NCBI GenBank assembly: GCA_030609125.1
Contig: JAUWCW010000004.1
Coordinates: 1 to 22,669, forward strand
DNA: 22,669 nucleotides
Reading direction: 5' to 3'
Source: JAUWCW01 sp030609125 [NCBI: Candidatus Rokuibacteriota bacterium]
Lineage (GTDB): Bacteria > JAUVQV01
Positions 16,118-22,428 of the stretch are shown in pieces (positions within the stretch are counted from its first letter, which is position 1; each line of letters begins with the position of its first letter). Both the position numbers and the translations under genes were made by a program. The notes below the pieces were generated by a model. The model was not told where the DNA came from, searched no databases, and saw only the letters and a program-made list of their open reading frames with translations.

Positions 16118-17050
16118 TCACTTTTTCGGGCTCAGGTGTCTTACCAGCAGCGCTTTCTGCAGATGCAGACGGTTCTCCGCCTGGTCGAGGATGAGCGATG
16201 CCGGACCGTCGAGGACATCCGCGGTGATCTCCTCCCCCCTGTGGGCCGGCAGGCAGTGCATGACCACCGCGCCCGGGTTGGCGAGAGAGAGCAGCCGGCT
16301 GTTGATCTGGAACCCGCGGAAGGCCCGGAGCCGCCCCCGCCGCTCCTTCTCCTGACCCATGCTGGTCCACACGTCGGTGTAGAGAACGTCGGCTCCGGCG
16401 GTGGCCGTGTCGGGGTCGTGACAGAGGCGGGGAGGATCGCCGGCGCCGCGGAACCTGGAGCGCGCCTCTCCCAGCACCTCCGGCAGAGGCTCGTACCCCT
16501 TCGGGACGGCCAGTGTAAGGTCAAGCCCGAGGATGCCCGCGGCCAGTATCCACGAGTGGGCCACGTTGTTTCCGTCTCCGACATAGGCGATTTTCACGCC
16601 CTTCAGCCGTCCGAACGACTCCCTGATCGTCATGATGTCCGAGAGGATCTGGCAGGGGTGACAGAAGTCGGAGAGGCCGTTTATGACGGGGATGGTCGAG
16701 TGCCGTGCCCAGGCTTCCAGTTCCTTCTGCTCGAAGGTCCTGATGACGATACCGTCGAGGTAGCGGGAAAGGACGCCGGCCGTGTCTTCCAGGGTCTCGC
16801 CGCGCTGCAGCTGTATTTCCGACGGAGGGATGACGATGGCGGTGCCGCCCAGCTGGGCCATGCCCACCTGGAAGGAGACGCGGGTGCGCGTTGAGGGCTT
16901 GGAAAAGAGCAGCCCGAGAACCTTCCCCCGCAGCGGGCGTCCGCCCCTTCCCCGGGCATGGTCCTTCTTCATCCTGATGGCGGCGCTGATCAGACTGCGG
17001 ATCCCCGCGCCGCTCAGGTCTGTTACCGACAGAAGATCTTTCTTTTTCAC
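16118..17050 (-). CDS. argF: Ornithine carbamoyltransferase
   Basis: The enzyme makes citrulline from ornithine and carbamoyl phosphate. The 310-residue protein has the carbamoyl-phosphate motif STRTR (53-57), HPCQ (131-134), DVWTSMG (226-232) and the ornithine-site motif HCLPAHRG (265-272), as in anabolic trimeric enzymes. It starts at GTG (17050-17048). The ribosome site is weak, but no better start exists before the promoter. It is first in the arg operon and is read divergently from hsp20. No convincing ArgR box was found in the leader. Confidence 0.97.
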   Translation of the reverse strand: MKKKDLLSVTDLSGAGIRSLISAAIRMKKDHARGRGGRPLRGKVLGLLFSKPSTRTRVSFQVGMAQLGGTAIVIPPSEIQLQRGETLEDTAGVLSRYLDGIVIRTFEQKELEAWARHSTIPVINGLSDFCHPCQILSDIMTIRESFGRLKGVKIAYVGDGNNVAHSWILAAGILGLDLTLAVPKGYEPLPEVLGEARSRFRGAGDPPRLCHDPDTATAGADVLYTDVWTSMGQEKERRGRLRAFRGFQINSRLLSLANPGAVVMHCLPAHRGEEITADVLDGPASLILDQAENRLHLQKALLVRHLSPKK

Positions 17051-17093
17051 TCTTGCACGCTGTCGACAGATTCACTCACAAAGCAAAAAAGTG

Positions 17094-17122
17094 ATCTTAC
17101 GCATCCCGCAGCTGTATGACAA
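17094..17122 (-). promoter_or_regulatory. Promoter of the argFGH operon
   Basis: On the minus strand TTGTCA (17122-17117) and TAAGAT (17099-17094) are 17 bases apart. The run of six T residues just after the -10 (minus-strand 17090-17085) covers the likely start site. Confidence 0.6.
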
Positions 17123-17140
17123 GCTTTTTCGGTCCTTTAC

Positions 17141-17165
17141 GCCCTCTCCCCTGGAGGGAGGGGGC
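17141..17165. repeat. Inverted repeat between the argF and hsp20 promoters
   Basis: GCCCTCTCCC (17141-17150) pairs with GGGAGGGGGC (17156-17165) over 10 bp with one G-T pair and a 5-base loop. No T-run follows on either strand, so it is not an ordinary terminator. Its CCCTCTCCC/GGGAGGG character resembles short dispersed intergenic repeats of proteobacteria, but only one copy is in the window. Confidence 0.5.
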
Positions 17166-17201
17166 GCCGAAGGGCTCGGGATGAGAAGCGACCAGGCCGG
17201 A

Positions 17202-17224
17202 GGTTGATTGTTGGAGACTCAACC
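17202..17224. promoter_or_regulatory. HAIR-like operator (HspR-associated inverted repeat)
   Basis: GTTGATT (17203-17209), 7 bases, then ACTCAAC (17217-17223). The known HAIR consensus is CTTGAGT-N7-ACTCAAG: 11 of 14 bases and the exact spacing match. The arms, with one extra outer pair (17202/17224), are complementary at 7 of 8 positions. It covers the -35 box and most of the spacer of the hsp20 promoter, where a bound repressor would block polymerase. An HspR-like protein is encoded by the third gene of the operon. Confidence 0.7.
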
Positions 17225-17232
17225 TATATAGT
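17204..17232 (+). promoter_or_regulatory. Promoter of the hsp20-dnaJ-hspR-sigma operon
   Basis: TTGATT (17204-17209) and TATAGT (17227-17232) have 17-base spacing, a sigma-70 type arrangement. The start would be near 17239, giving a leader of about 41 bases. Confidence 0.65.
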
Positions 17233-17249
17233 AAATTCTCACGCAAGGG

Positions 17250-17266
17250 CGGCGCCTGCGGCGCCG
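17250..17266 (+). promoter_or_regulatory. Perfect GC hairpin in the hsp20 leader
   Basis: CGGCGCC, loop TGC, GGCGCCG forms an uninterrupted 7-bp stem between the predicted transcription start and the hsp20 start codon. It ends 13 bases before the ATG. It could modulate ribosome access or mRNA stability; its function is inferred. Confidence 0.5.
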
Positions 17267-17279
17267 GGTGAACACTGGT

Positions 17280-17741
17280 ATGGGTCAGGGCAAAAACTTC
17301 GACTACAGGAAATTCCTCAGGAACCTGGAGGAATTGAAATTCCGGGAGCAGCACCTCTACGCCGAGAGGGTTACGGCCGTATACGGCGGGGGGATGACCT
17401 CCACGGGAGAGTGGACTCCCGCCATCGACGTCTACGAGACGAAGGAGAGTTTCTTCCTCGTCGCCGAAGTGGCGGGGCTGAGCGAGGAAGACATCCGCAT
17501 CGAGGTGGCGGAGAACATCGTTGCCCTGAAAGGGGAGCGGCCCTTCACTCGCAAGGGCGTGTCGTCCGAGAACTACTACCGGATGGAGTTCTCCTACGGT
17601 AGCTTCGAGCGGTCGTTCACGCTCCCCTGCGCCGTCGACGCCTTGGAGGTAAAGGCCGTGCTCAAGGACGGGATTCTGACCGTGAAGCTGCCTCGCAGCG
17701 ATTCCGGGCGGAAGCAGACCACCATCATAGTTGTGAAGTGA
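17280..17741 (+). CDS. Small heat shock protein, Hsp20 family
   Basis: The 153-residue ATP-independent holdase contains one alpha-crystallin domain (about 45-140). It starts at the WTPAIDVYETKESFFLVAEVAG strand region and ends with the family motif around LKDGILTVKLP (DGIL at 130-133). The N-terminal arm is short and charged. The C-terminal tail TTIIVVK could supply the I/V-x-I/V oligomer contact. ATG 17280 is chosen with GGGTGA at 17266-17271 as a weak ribosome site; a GTG at 17268 in the same frame would abut the hairpin and is less likely. It is first in the operon with dnaJ (27 bases downstream), hspR and a sigma gene, under the HAIR-like operator. Confidence 0.92.
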   Translation: MGQGKNFDYRKFLRNLEELKFREQHLYAERVTAVYGGGMTSTGEWTPAIDVYETKESFFLVAEVAGLSEEDIRIEVAENIVALKGERPFTRKGVSSENYYRMEFSYGSFERSFTLPCAVDALEVKAVLKDGILTVKLPRSDSGRKQTTIIVVK

Positions 17742-17768
17742 CATGGCGAGAGGGAGCCGGAGGGGAGC

Positions 17769-18845
17769 GTGAGAAGAGACCTTTACAGGACCCTCGGAAT
17801 TCCCCGCCAGGCCCGTGAGCGTGACATTCAGCGGGCCTACCTCAAGCTTGCCAGAAAGTGTCATCCCGACGTGAATCCCGGGGACCGGCAGGTGGTGGTC
17901 CGTTTCAGGGAGATTCAGGAGGCGTACCGGGTGCTCGTCAACCCTGCGGCACGACAGCTGTACGACCGGAAGGGGCAAGTTTTGCCTCCGCGGAAAGAGG
18001 GGAGCCCGGCGCGGGAGAAGGAGGCGGCTTCTCCCGAGTCCCGGGGCTGGGAGAATATCATCAGAGATGTTTTTCACGGTGAGACGGCCGAGGTCGACAC
18101 CGGCGCCTCCAGGGGCGAGGACCTCCACCCTGTTCTCGAGGTAAGCTTTCAGGAGTCTCTGAAAGGCGCGAGGAAGGATATTGTCTACCAGCGCGAGGCG
18201 GCCTGCACCGTGTGCGGCGGGAGGCGCTTTGCCCCCGGAGCCCCCGTCGGCGAGTGCGGGGACTGCGGCGGCAGCGGTCTCGTAAGGGTCAGGAGGGGCC
18301 CCTACCAGGTGAAGAAGATCTGCCCCCGCTGTTCCGGCGCGGGTGAGACGAGCACCAGGTTCTGCGCCGGCTGCGGAGGCAAGGGCAGGAGGCTGGTGAC
18401 GGAGAAGAGATCGGTCCAGGTCCCTGCCGGAAGCGACTCCGGTACGATCATAGAGGTCCCCGGGGGAGGACAGCCGGGGAAGCGTGGAGGCGAGAGCGGG
18501 AGCCTCCTGGTAACCGTAAGGGTCCAGCCCCATCCCACTATCGAGAGGAGGGGCTACAATCTATTCCGCACCGTGCCGGTCACCCTGGCTGAAGCCGCCG
18601 GAGGTTCGACGATACTGGCGCCGACGGCGGAGAAGAAGGTCTCGCTGAAGATCCCCCCGGGGACCCAGTGCGGGCAGCAGTTCAGGTTGAGGGGCAAAGG
18701 CGTGCCCCTTCCGGGAGGCTCCAAGAGGGGGGACTTCTACGTGACGGTGAAGGTCAGGATCCCCATGGTCACCGACCCCGGGGCCCGGCGGCTCCTGCGC
18801 GAACTGGAGAAGATCTATCCCGAAAATCCACGGGTTAGGGCCTGA
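17769..18845 (+). CDS. dnaJ: DnaJ-family co-chaperone with zinc-finger domain
   Basis: The 358-residue J-protein stimulates a DnaK-type ATPase and delivers substrates to it. The N-terminal J domain (about 3-67) has the essential HPD at 32-34. The glycine/phenylalanine linker is replaced by a charged stretch with WENIIRDVFHG at 93-103, a remnant of the DIF-like motif. The zinc domain has four CxxC pairs (C145/148, C162/165, C184/187, C198/201); the first repeat (CTVCGGRR) lacks the last glycine of CxxCxGxG. Two C-terminal beta-barrel domains follow. The GTG start has GGAGGGGAG upstream. No dnaK or grpE is in the window, so this may be a second, specialised DnaJ working with Hsp20 rather than the main one. 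Confidence 0.9.
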   Translation: MRRDLYRTLGIPRQARERDIQRAYLKLARKCHPDVNPGDRQVVVRFREIQEAYRVLVNPAARQLYDRKGQVLPPRKEGSPAREKEAASPESRGWENIIRDVFHGETAEVDTGASRGEDLHPVLEVSFQESLKGARKDIVYQREAACTVCGGRRFAPGAPVGECGDCGGSGLVRVRRGPYQVKKICPRCSGAGETSTRFCAGCGGKGRRLVTEKRSVQVPAGSDSGTIIEVPGGGQPGKRGGESGSLLVTVRVQPHPTIERRGYNLFRTVPVTLAEAAGGSTILAPTAEKKVSLKIPPGTQCGQQFRLRGKGVPLPGGSKRGDFYVTVKVRIPMVTDPGARRLLRELEKIYPENPRVRA

Positions 18846-18860
18846 CGGAGAAGGAAAGAC

Positions 18861-19256
18861 ATGGCGCGGGAAGAAAACGAGAAAGACAGGGACAAACCTC
18901 TCTATATGATCAGCGTCGTCTCGGAGCTGCTCGGTGTGCATCCCCAGACCCTGAGGCTCTACGAGAGGGAGGGCTTTATCAACCCGAGAAGGACAAGGGG
19001 CAACACGAGACTCTATTCCGAGCGTGACGTGGAGGACGTGCAGCGGGTGCTGCACCTTACACGGGACCTGGGAGTAAATCTCGCCGGTGTCGAGGTGATC
19101 CTCGAGATGCGCCGGAAGATGGAAAAGATGCGGGCTGAAACGGATGAAAAGATAGAATTCCTCCGGCAGGAGATGAGAAGGGAGTTCGAAAGGCAGCAGG
19201 CGCGGAAGGCTCTTGTGAGAGTCGGACGGGTGGGTACGGTTAGAAAAGCGGACTGA
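18861..19256 (+). CDS. hspR: Heat-shock repressor, HspR-like MerR-family regulator
   Basis: The 131-residue protein has an N-terminal MerR winged helix-turn-helix (about 14-72): LYMISVVSELLGVHPQTLRLYEREGFINP, then TRLYSERDVEDVQRV and LGVNLAGVEVILEM. The ISV-x-HPQTLRxYEREG and GVNLAGVE strings are the HspR type rather than metal-sensing MerR. A long charged coiled coil (about 77-115) for dimerisation follows. HspR represses chaperone operons by binding HAIR repeats, in known cases with DnaK as co-repressor. The HAIR-like site at 17202-17224 makes autoregulation likely. The ATG has GGAGAAGGAA upstream and is 15 bases from the dnaJ stop. Confidence 0.9.
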   Translation: MAREENEKDRDKPLYMISVVSELLGVHPQTLRLYEREGFINPRRTRGNTRLYSERDVEDVQRVLHLTRDLGVNLAGVEVILEMRRKMEKMRAETDEKIEFLRQEMRREFERQQARKALVRVGRVGTVRKAD

Positions 19257-19270
19257 AGGATCTATCGGGG

Positions 19271-19287
19271 CGCCGGAATGTCCGGCG
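19271..19287 (+). promoter_or_regulatory. Hairpin between hspR and the sigma gene
   Basis: CGCCGG, loop AATGT, CCGGCG forms a perfect 6-bp stem in the 65-base gap. No T-run follows, so it may mark an mRNA processing or pausing point that sets relative expression of the sigma gene. Confidence 0.35.
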
Positions 19288-19321
19288 TCTCGCCAGGTGG
19301 AAACAAGGGGGGGAACGGACC

Positions 19322-20182
19322 ATGTCGGCCGGTGGCAACTTCGAGTTCCGTGATCTTCGCAAAACGTCCCTGGGAACGTACTTGAAGGAGATCGCCAGGA
19401 TTCCTCTTCTGACCCGGGAAGAGGAGATCGAGGTTGCCAAGCGTGCCCGCCAGGGCGACCAGGAGGCCCTGCGGGAGCTGGTGGAGGCCAACCTCCGCTT
19501 CGTCGTGAGCGTTGCCAACAAATTCACCGGCAGCGGAATCCCCCTTCTGGATCTTATTAACGAGGGGAACGTCGGTCTCATCGAAGCGGCCCGGCGCTTC
19601 AACCCTGACCATGGGGTCAAGTTCATCTCCTACGGCGTATGGTGGATCAGGCAGGCGATCATGCAGGTCCTGGCCGAGCAGCAGGGCTCGGTGAGGCTCC
19701 CCCTGAAACAGGCGGGTCTCCTCTACAAGATCAGGCGAAAGTACGAGGAGCTCTTCAAGAAGCACGGCCGCGAGCCCACCAACCGGGACCTGGCCCAGGC
19801 CCTCGGGATCAAGGTGAAGGACGTGGAGGAGGTCCTCCGTGTTTCCCGCCGGTCCCTCTCCCTGGAAAGCCCCATAGGCGAGGACTCCGACACGGCCTAC
19901 CTGGAGCTGATGCAGGCCGAGGATGCGCCGGCCGTGGACCAGGAGCTCATTCAAAAATCCCTCCACGAGGAGATCCTGAAGCTTCTCGAGAGCCTCGAGG
20001 AGAGGGAAAAGGAAGTTCTCCGCCTTCGCTTCGGCATCGGGTCGGACAGCACCATGACCCTGGAAGCGGTGGGCGAAAAGCTCGGTCTGAGCCGCGAGCG
20101 GATACGGCAGATAGAGAAGAAGGCGAAGAAGAAGCTCCAGCGGGCCGCCAAGGGGCGGCAGCTGATGGACTTTCTGAATTAA
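19322..20182 (+). CDS. Alternative (group 2-like) sigma-70 family RNA polymerase sigma factor
   Basis: The 286-residue protein has sigma regions 1.2 (SLGTYLKEIARIPLLTREEE, 16-35), 2 (about 52-122, with GNVGLIEAARRF and FISYGVWWIRQAIM), 3 (about 127-205) and 4 (about 217-286, with LSRERIRQIE at 256-265). It lacks region 1.1, so it is shorter than an RpoD of this kind of organism. It also lacks the RpoH box, so it is not sigma-32. The region 4.2 residues that contact -35 TTGACA are conserved. In region 2.4 the position of E. coli Thr440 is Met (AIM), so -10 preference may differ. GGGGGGAAC precedes the ATG. It is fourth in the hsp20-dnaJ-hspR operon. Similar short sigma factors are the primary sigma of Bacteroidetes, but here a second, longer RpoD is expected elsewhere. 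Confidence 0.9.
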   Translation: MSAGGNFEFRDLRKTSLGTYLKEIARIPLLTREEEIEVAKRARQGDQEALRELVEANLRFVVSVANKFTGSGIPLLDLINEGNVGLIEAARRFNPDHGVKFISYGVWWIRQAIMQVLAEQQGSVRLPLKQAGLLYKIRRKYEELFKKHGREPTNRDLAQALGIKVKDVEEVLRVSRRSLSLESPIGEDSDTAYLELMQAEDAPAVDQELIQKSLHEEILKLLESLEEREKEVLRLRFGIGSDSTMTLEAVGEKLGLSRERIRQIEKKAKKKLQRAAKGRQLMDFLN

Positions 20183-20189
20183 CCCGAAT

Positions 20190-20217
20190 TTGCATTTCCC
20201 TGCCTGCTCGATATAAT
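20190..20217 (+). promoter_or_regulatory. Promoter with consensus -10 before the histidine kinase
   Basis: A perfect TATAAT (20212-20217) has only a poor -35 (TTGCAT, 20190-20195, 16-base spacing). The strong -10 with weak -35 suggests an activator or an alternative sigma factor. Confidence 0.5.
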
Positions 20218-20223
20218 GTTCCC

Positions 20224-20420
20224 GCCGTGTCACTCTGATGCGCCGCTGAAGCGGCCGCAGCAGACCAGCACTTCAGCGGCATCGTTCTTCCCCGGTCCCA
20301 AAGCCCGGCACGGAGCTTTTTCCTGCCGGCGGACCGGGTCACCTGTTCCGCGGGATCCGCAGAGTCACTGTTCTGCCAAGCCGGTTCTACCGGGCCGGCC
20401 CACTGTGCAAGGGGAGAGGC
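20224..20420 (+). ncRNA. Structured leader or small RNA upstream of the histidine kinase
   Basis: No gene fits here, but successive stems can be read. GCCGCTGAAG/CTTCAGCGGC (20242-20251/20271-20280) is perfect over 10 bp. CCCGGTCC/GGACCGGG (20291-20298/20331-20338) is perfect over 8 bp and encloses a second stem (20303-20310/20324-20330, one bulge). GCGG-GAT-CCGC lies at 20350-20360 or, as an alternative, GCAGA/TCTGC at 20359-20363/20372-20376. CCGGT-TCT-ACCGG lies at 20381-20393. The kinase ribosome site GGGGAGAGG follows. I do not recognise a known RNA family or riboswitch. Confidence 0.4.
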
Positions 20421-22385
20421 ATGTTTGAAGATCCTTCGGCCGTCTGGCGGTTCACACCGCAGGCGTGGCTGCCGCTGACGGGGTTCTTTCTCACCCTGGG
20501 GCTGGGACTGTACGTATGGTCCAGAAACCGGAGCGCCCTCCTGAACCGGTCCTTCGCCCTGCTCAACGTCGCGGCGGCCCTGTGGAACCTGGACGTCTTT
20601 CTCCTTTTCACCGTCCAGGATGCCGAGCTGGCGGGGTATCTCGACAGAATGCTGCAGGTACCGATCGTCTCCATCCCCTTCCTGGGGCTCTTTTTCTTCT
20701 TCACTTTCCTCGGCATCCGTCGGAGGCACCCCCTCCTCGTGGCCTTCGGGCTCTGGACGGTGATGCTCTGGTTCATCAGTACGGGCCCCGGATTCATCGC
20801 TTCCTGGGACCGGCACTGGTTCGGCTACTACGGGCGGGCGGGCAGGTTCTATCCGCTTTTCATCGCCACCCACGTCGCCTACCTTTTGATCTCGTGCCGT
20901 TTTCTCTGGAAGGCGCACAGGGCCAGCGGCGACGGACTGCGCCGCCATCAGATAGCCAACCTCCTCCTTGCCAATCTCGTTCTCGGCCTGATCAGCCTCC
21001 ACAACTTCGGCCCGCTCTACGGGGCGCAGAGACTCCCCCTGGGCAACCTCGCCGCGGTCCTGTATTTCTTCGTCATCTCCGCCACCATAGTCCGATACCG
21101 CCTCCTCGACGCCCACGTGCTTTTCCGGTACAGCCTCATCTACTCCACACTGACGTTCGTCCTCTCCGGCCTCTACCTGCTCCTCATCCTCGGGCTGCAG
21201 GGATGGTTTCAGGTGGAGTTCTCTTCCGGATCCCTGCTGCTTCCCATGATGCCCGCCATGGCGGTGGCTTTCGCCTTCGGCCCCGTGAAAAGCTCCCTCC
21301 AGGAGCGGCTGGACAGGTACTTCTTCCGTTCCAGGAAACTCCTGCGCTCCCGTCTCGCCGGCTTCGCCGCCGTCGTTGCACCCCTCGAGCGGGAAGAGGA
21401 AGTATGGAGGGCGGCCTGGGACAGGGGCTGGAAATACGTTGATCCCGCGTGGGTGTCCATCGTGTCTGAAAAAAACGGGTGCAGTCGGCCTGAAGTGACG
21501 GCGGGTGATGTTCCCGACGCCGGCACCCGCGGGACGGGCGGCCTTCGGCTTCAGGTGGAGGGCACGGAAGGTCCTCTCGGCTCCTGTCTGCTCGGCCCCA
21601 AGAGGGGGGGCGACGTGTACAGCACGGAGGAGACCTCCTACGCGCGGGCCATCGCGGCCCAGAGCGCCCTCGCCGTTGAAAAGGTGAGGCTCATCGAGGA
21701 GGGCCGCAGGAAGGAGCGCCTGGCGGCTTTCGGCAGGGCTGCGGCAGTGATCTCTCACGAGTTGCGCAACCCCCTCAACGTCATCCGCGCCGCCGCCGCT
21801 CTCCTGCGCTCCCGTGTTGCCGGAGGGGACGGCGAGGAACTGGTTGGTGTCGTCGAGGGCGAGATCAGGCGGGGAGACCGGTTCATTTCGGATTTTCTCG
21901 CCGCCTGCAGGGAGCCCCGCCCCTCCTGCTGCGCCGTCGAACTCGGCCCTTTCCTGCGGCGGTTCGCGCGCACCTGGCCCGAGGGGGAGTTTGCGTCCAT
22001 GAGGGTGAAGCTGAGTCTCCCGCCCGCCTGTCCGACTGTTCGGGCCGATCCCTTTCAGCTGGAGAGGGTATTTCAGAACCTGGCGCGCAACTCCGCGGAA
22101 GTCACGGGCGGTTCGGGGACTGTGACGATACGCTGTGAACCGGAAGGGGCGTCGAAAGTTCTGATAACAGTCGCTGACGACGGGCCCGGTATCGCCGCGG
22201 ACAGCCTTCCGCGGCTCTTTGAGCCCTTTCAGACGTCAAAGAGAGGCGGCACCGGCCTGGGCCTCTCCATCGTGAGGACCATTGTCGAGGCTCACGGAGG
22301 AAGGATTACGGGGGAGAACGGCGAGGCCGGGGGCGCTGTCTTTCGCATCGCCCTCCCCGCTCTGATCGGCAAGGAGGGGACGTGA
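20421..22385 (+). CDS. Membrane-bound sensor histidine kinase (multi-TM, GAF-like, HisKA, HATPase)
   Basis: The 654-residue protein begins with about eight hydrophobic membrane segments between residues 17 and 290. A GAF-like region follows (about 311-425, ending YARAIAAQSALAVEKVRLIEEGRR). The dimerisation domain has the phospho-histidine H446 (AVISHELRNPLNVI). The ATPase domain has N-box NLARNSAE (553-560), G1 box VADDGPGIA (584-592), F-box LFEPFQTS and G2 box GGTGLGLSI (609-617). The layout of polytopic sensor, GAF, HisKA and HATPase resembles kinases such as PrsK of exosortase systems, but no exosortase genes are seen. The stimulus is unknown. A response regulator begins 43 bases downstream and is the likely partner. 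The ATG has GGGGAGAGG upstream. Confidence 0.92.
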   Translation: MFEDPSAVWRFTPQAWLPLTGFFLTLGLGLYVWSRNRSALLNRSFALLNVAAALWNLDVFLLFTVQDAELAGYLDRMLQVPIVSIPFLGLFFFFTFLGIRRRHPLLVAFGLWTVMLWFISTGPGFIASWDRHWFGYYGRAGRFYPLFIATHVAYLLISCRFLWKAHRASGDGLRRHQIANLLLANLVLGLISLHNFGPLYGAQRLPLGNLAAVLYFFVISATIVRYRLLDAHVLFRYSLIYSTLTFVLSGLYLLLILGLQGWFQVEFSSGSLLLPMMPAMAVAFAFGPVKSSLQERLDRYFFRSRKLLRSRLAGFAAVVAPLEREEEVWRAAWDRGWKYVDPAWVSIVSEKNGCSRPEVTAGDVPDAGTRGTGGLRLQVEGTEGPLGSCLLGPKRGGDVYSTEETSYARAIAAQSALAVEKVRLIEEGRRKERLAAFGRAAAVISHELRNPLNVIRAAAALLRSRVAGGDGEELVGVVEGEIRRGDRFISDFLAACREPRPSCCAVELGPFLRRFARTWPEGEFASMRVKLSLPPACPTVRADPFQLERVFQNLARNSAEVTGGSGTVTIRCEPEGASKVLITVADDGPGIAADSLPRLFEPFQTSKRGGTGLGLSIVRTIVEAHGGRITGENGEAGGAVFRIALPALIGKEGT

Positions 22386-22428
22386 CGACTGACCTCGGAA
22401 GAGTGCCGTGTGAAGAAGGAGGATGCTG

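Noticed and set aside
17051-17100. ArgR box in the argF leader
   Set aside because: No good match to the 18-base TGAAT-type palindrome was found; only scattered half-matches are present.
17141-17165. Strong hairpin read as a transcription terminator
   Set aside because: No T-run follows on either strand, and it lies between two divergent promoters where no transcript should end.
20376-20400. T-arm-like GGTTCTACC sequence suggesting a tRNA
   Set aside because: No acceptor, D-arm or anticodon arm can be built upstream and no CCA end fits.
20216-20428. Small plus-strand frame of 70 codons in the leader before the kinase
   Set aside because: It starts inside the -10 box, has no ribosome site and is interrupted in sense by strong inverted repeats; RNA structure explains the stretch better.
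19947-21758. Minus-strand open frame of 603 codons opposite the sigma factor and kinase
   Set aside because: It is antisense to two clear genes and to the structured leader, with biased G/E/P composition and no recognisable motif.
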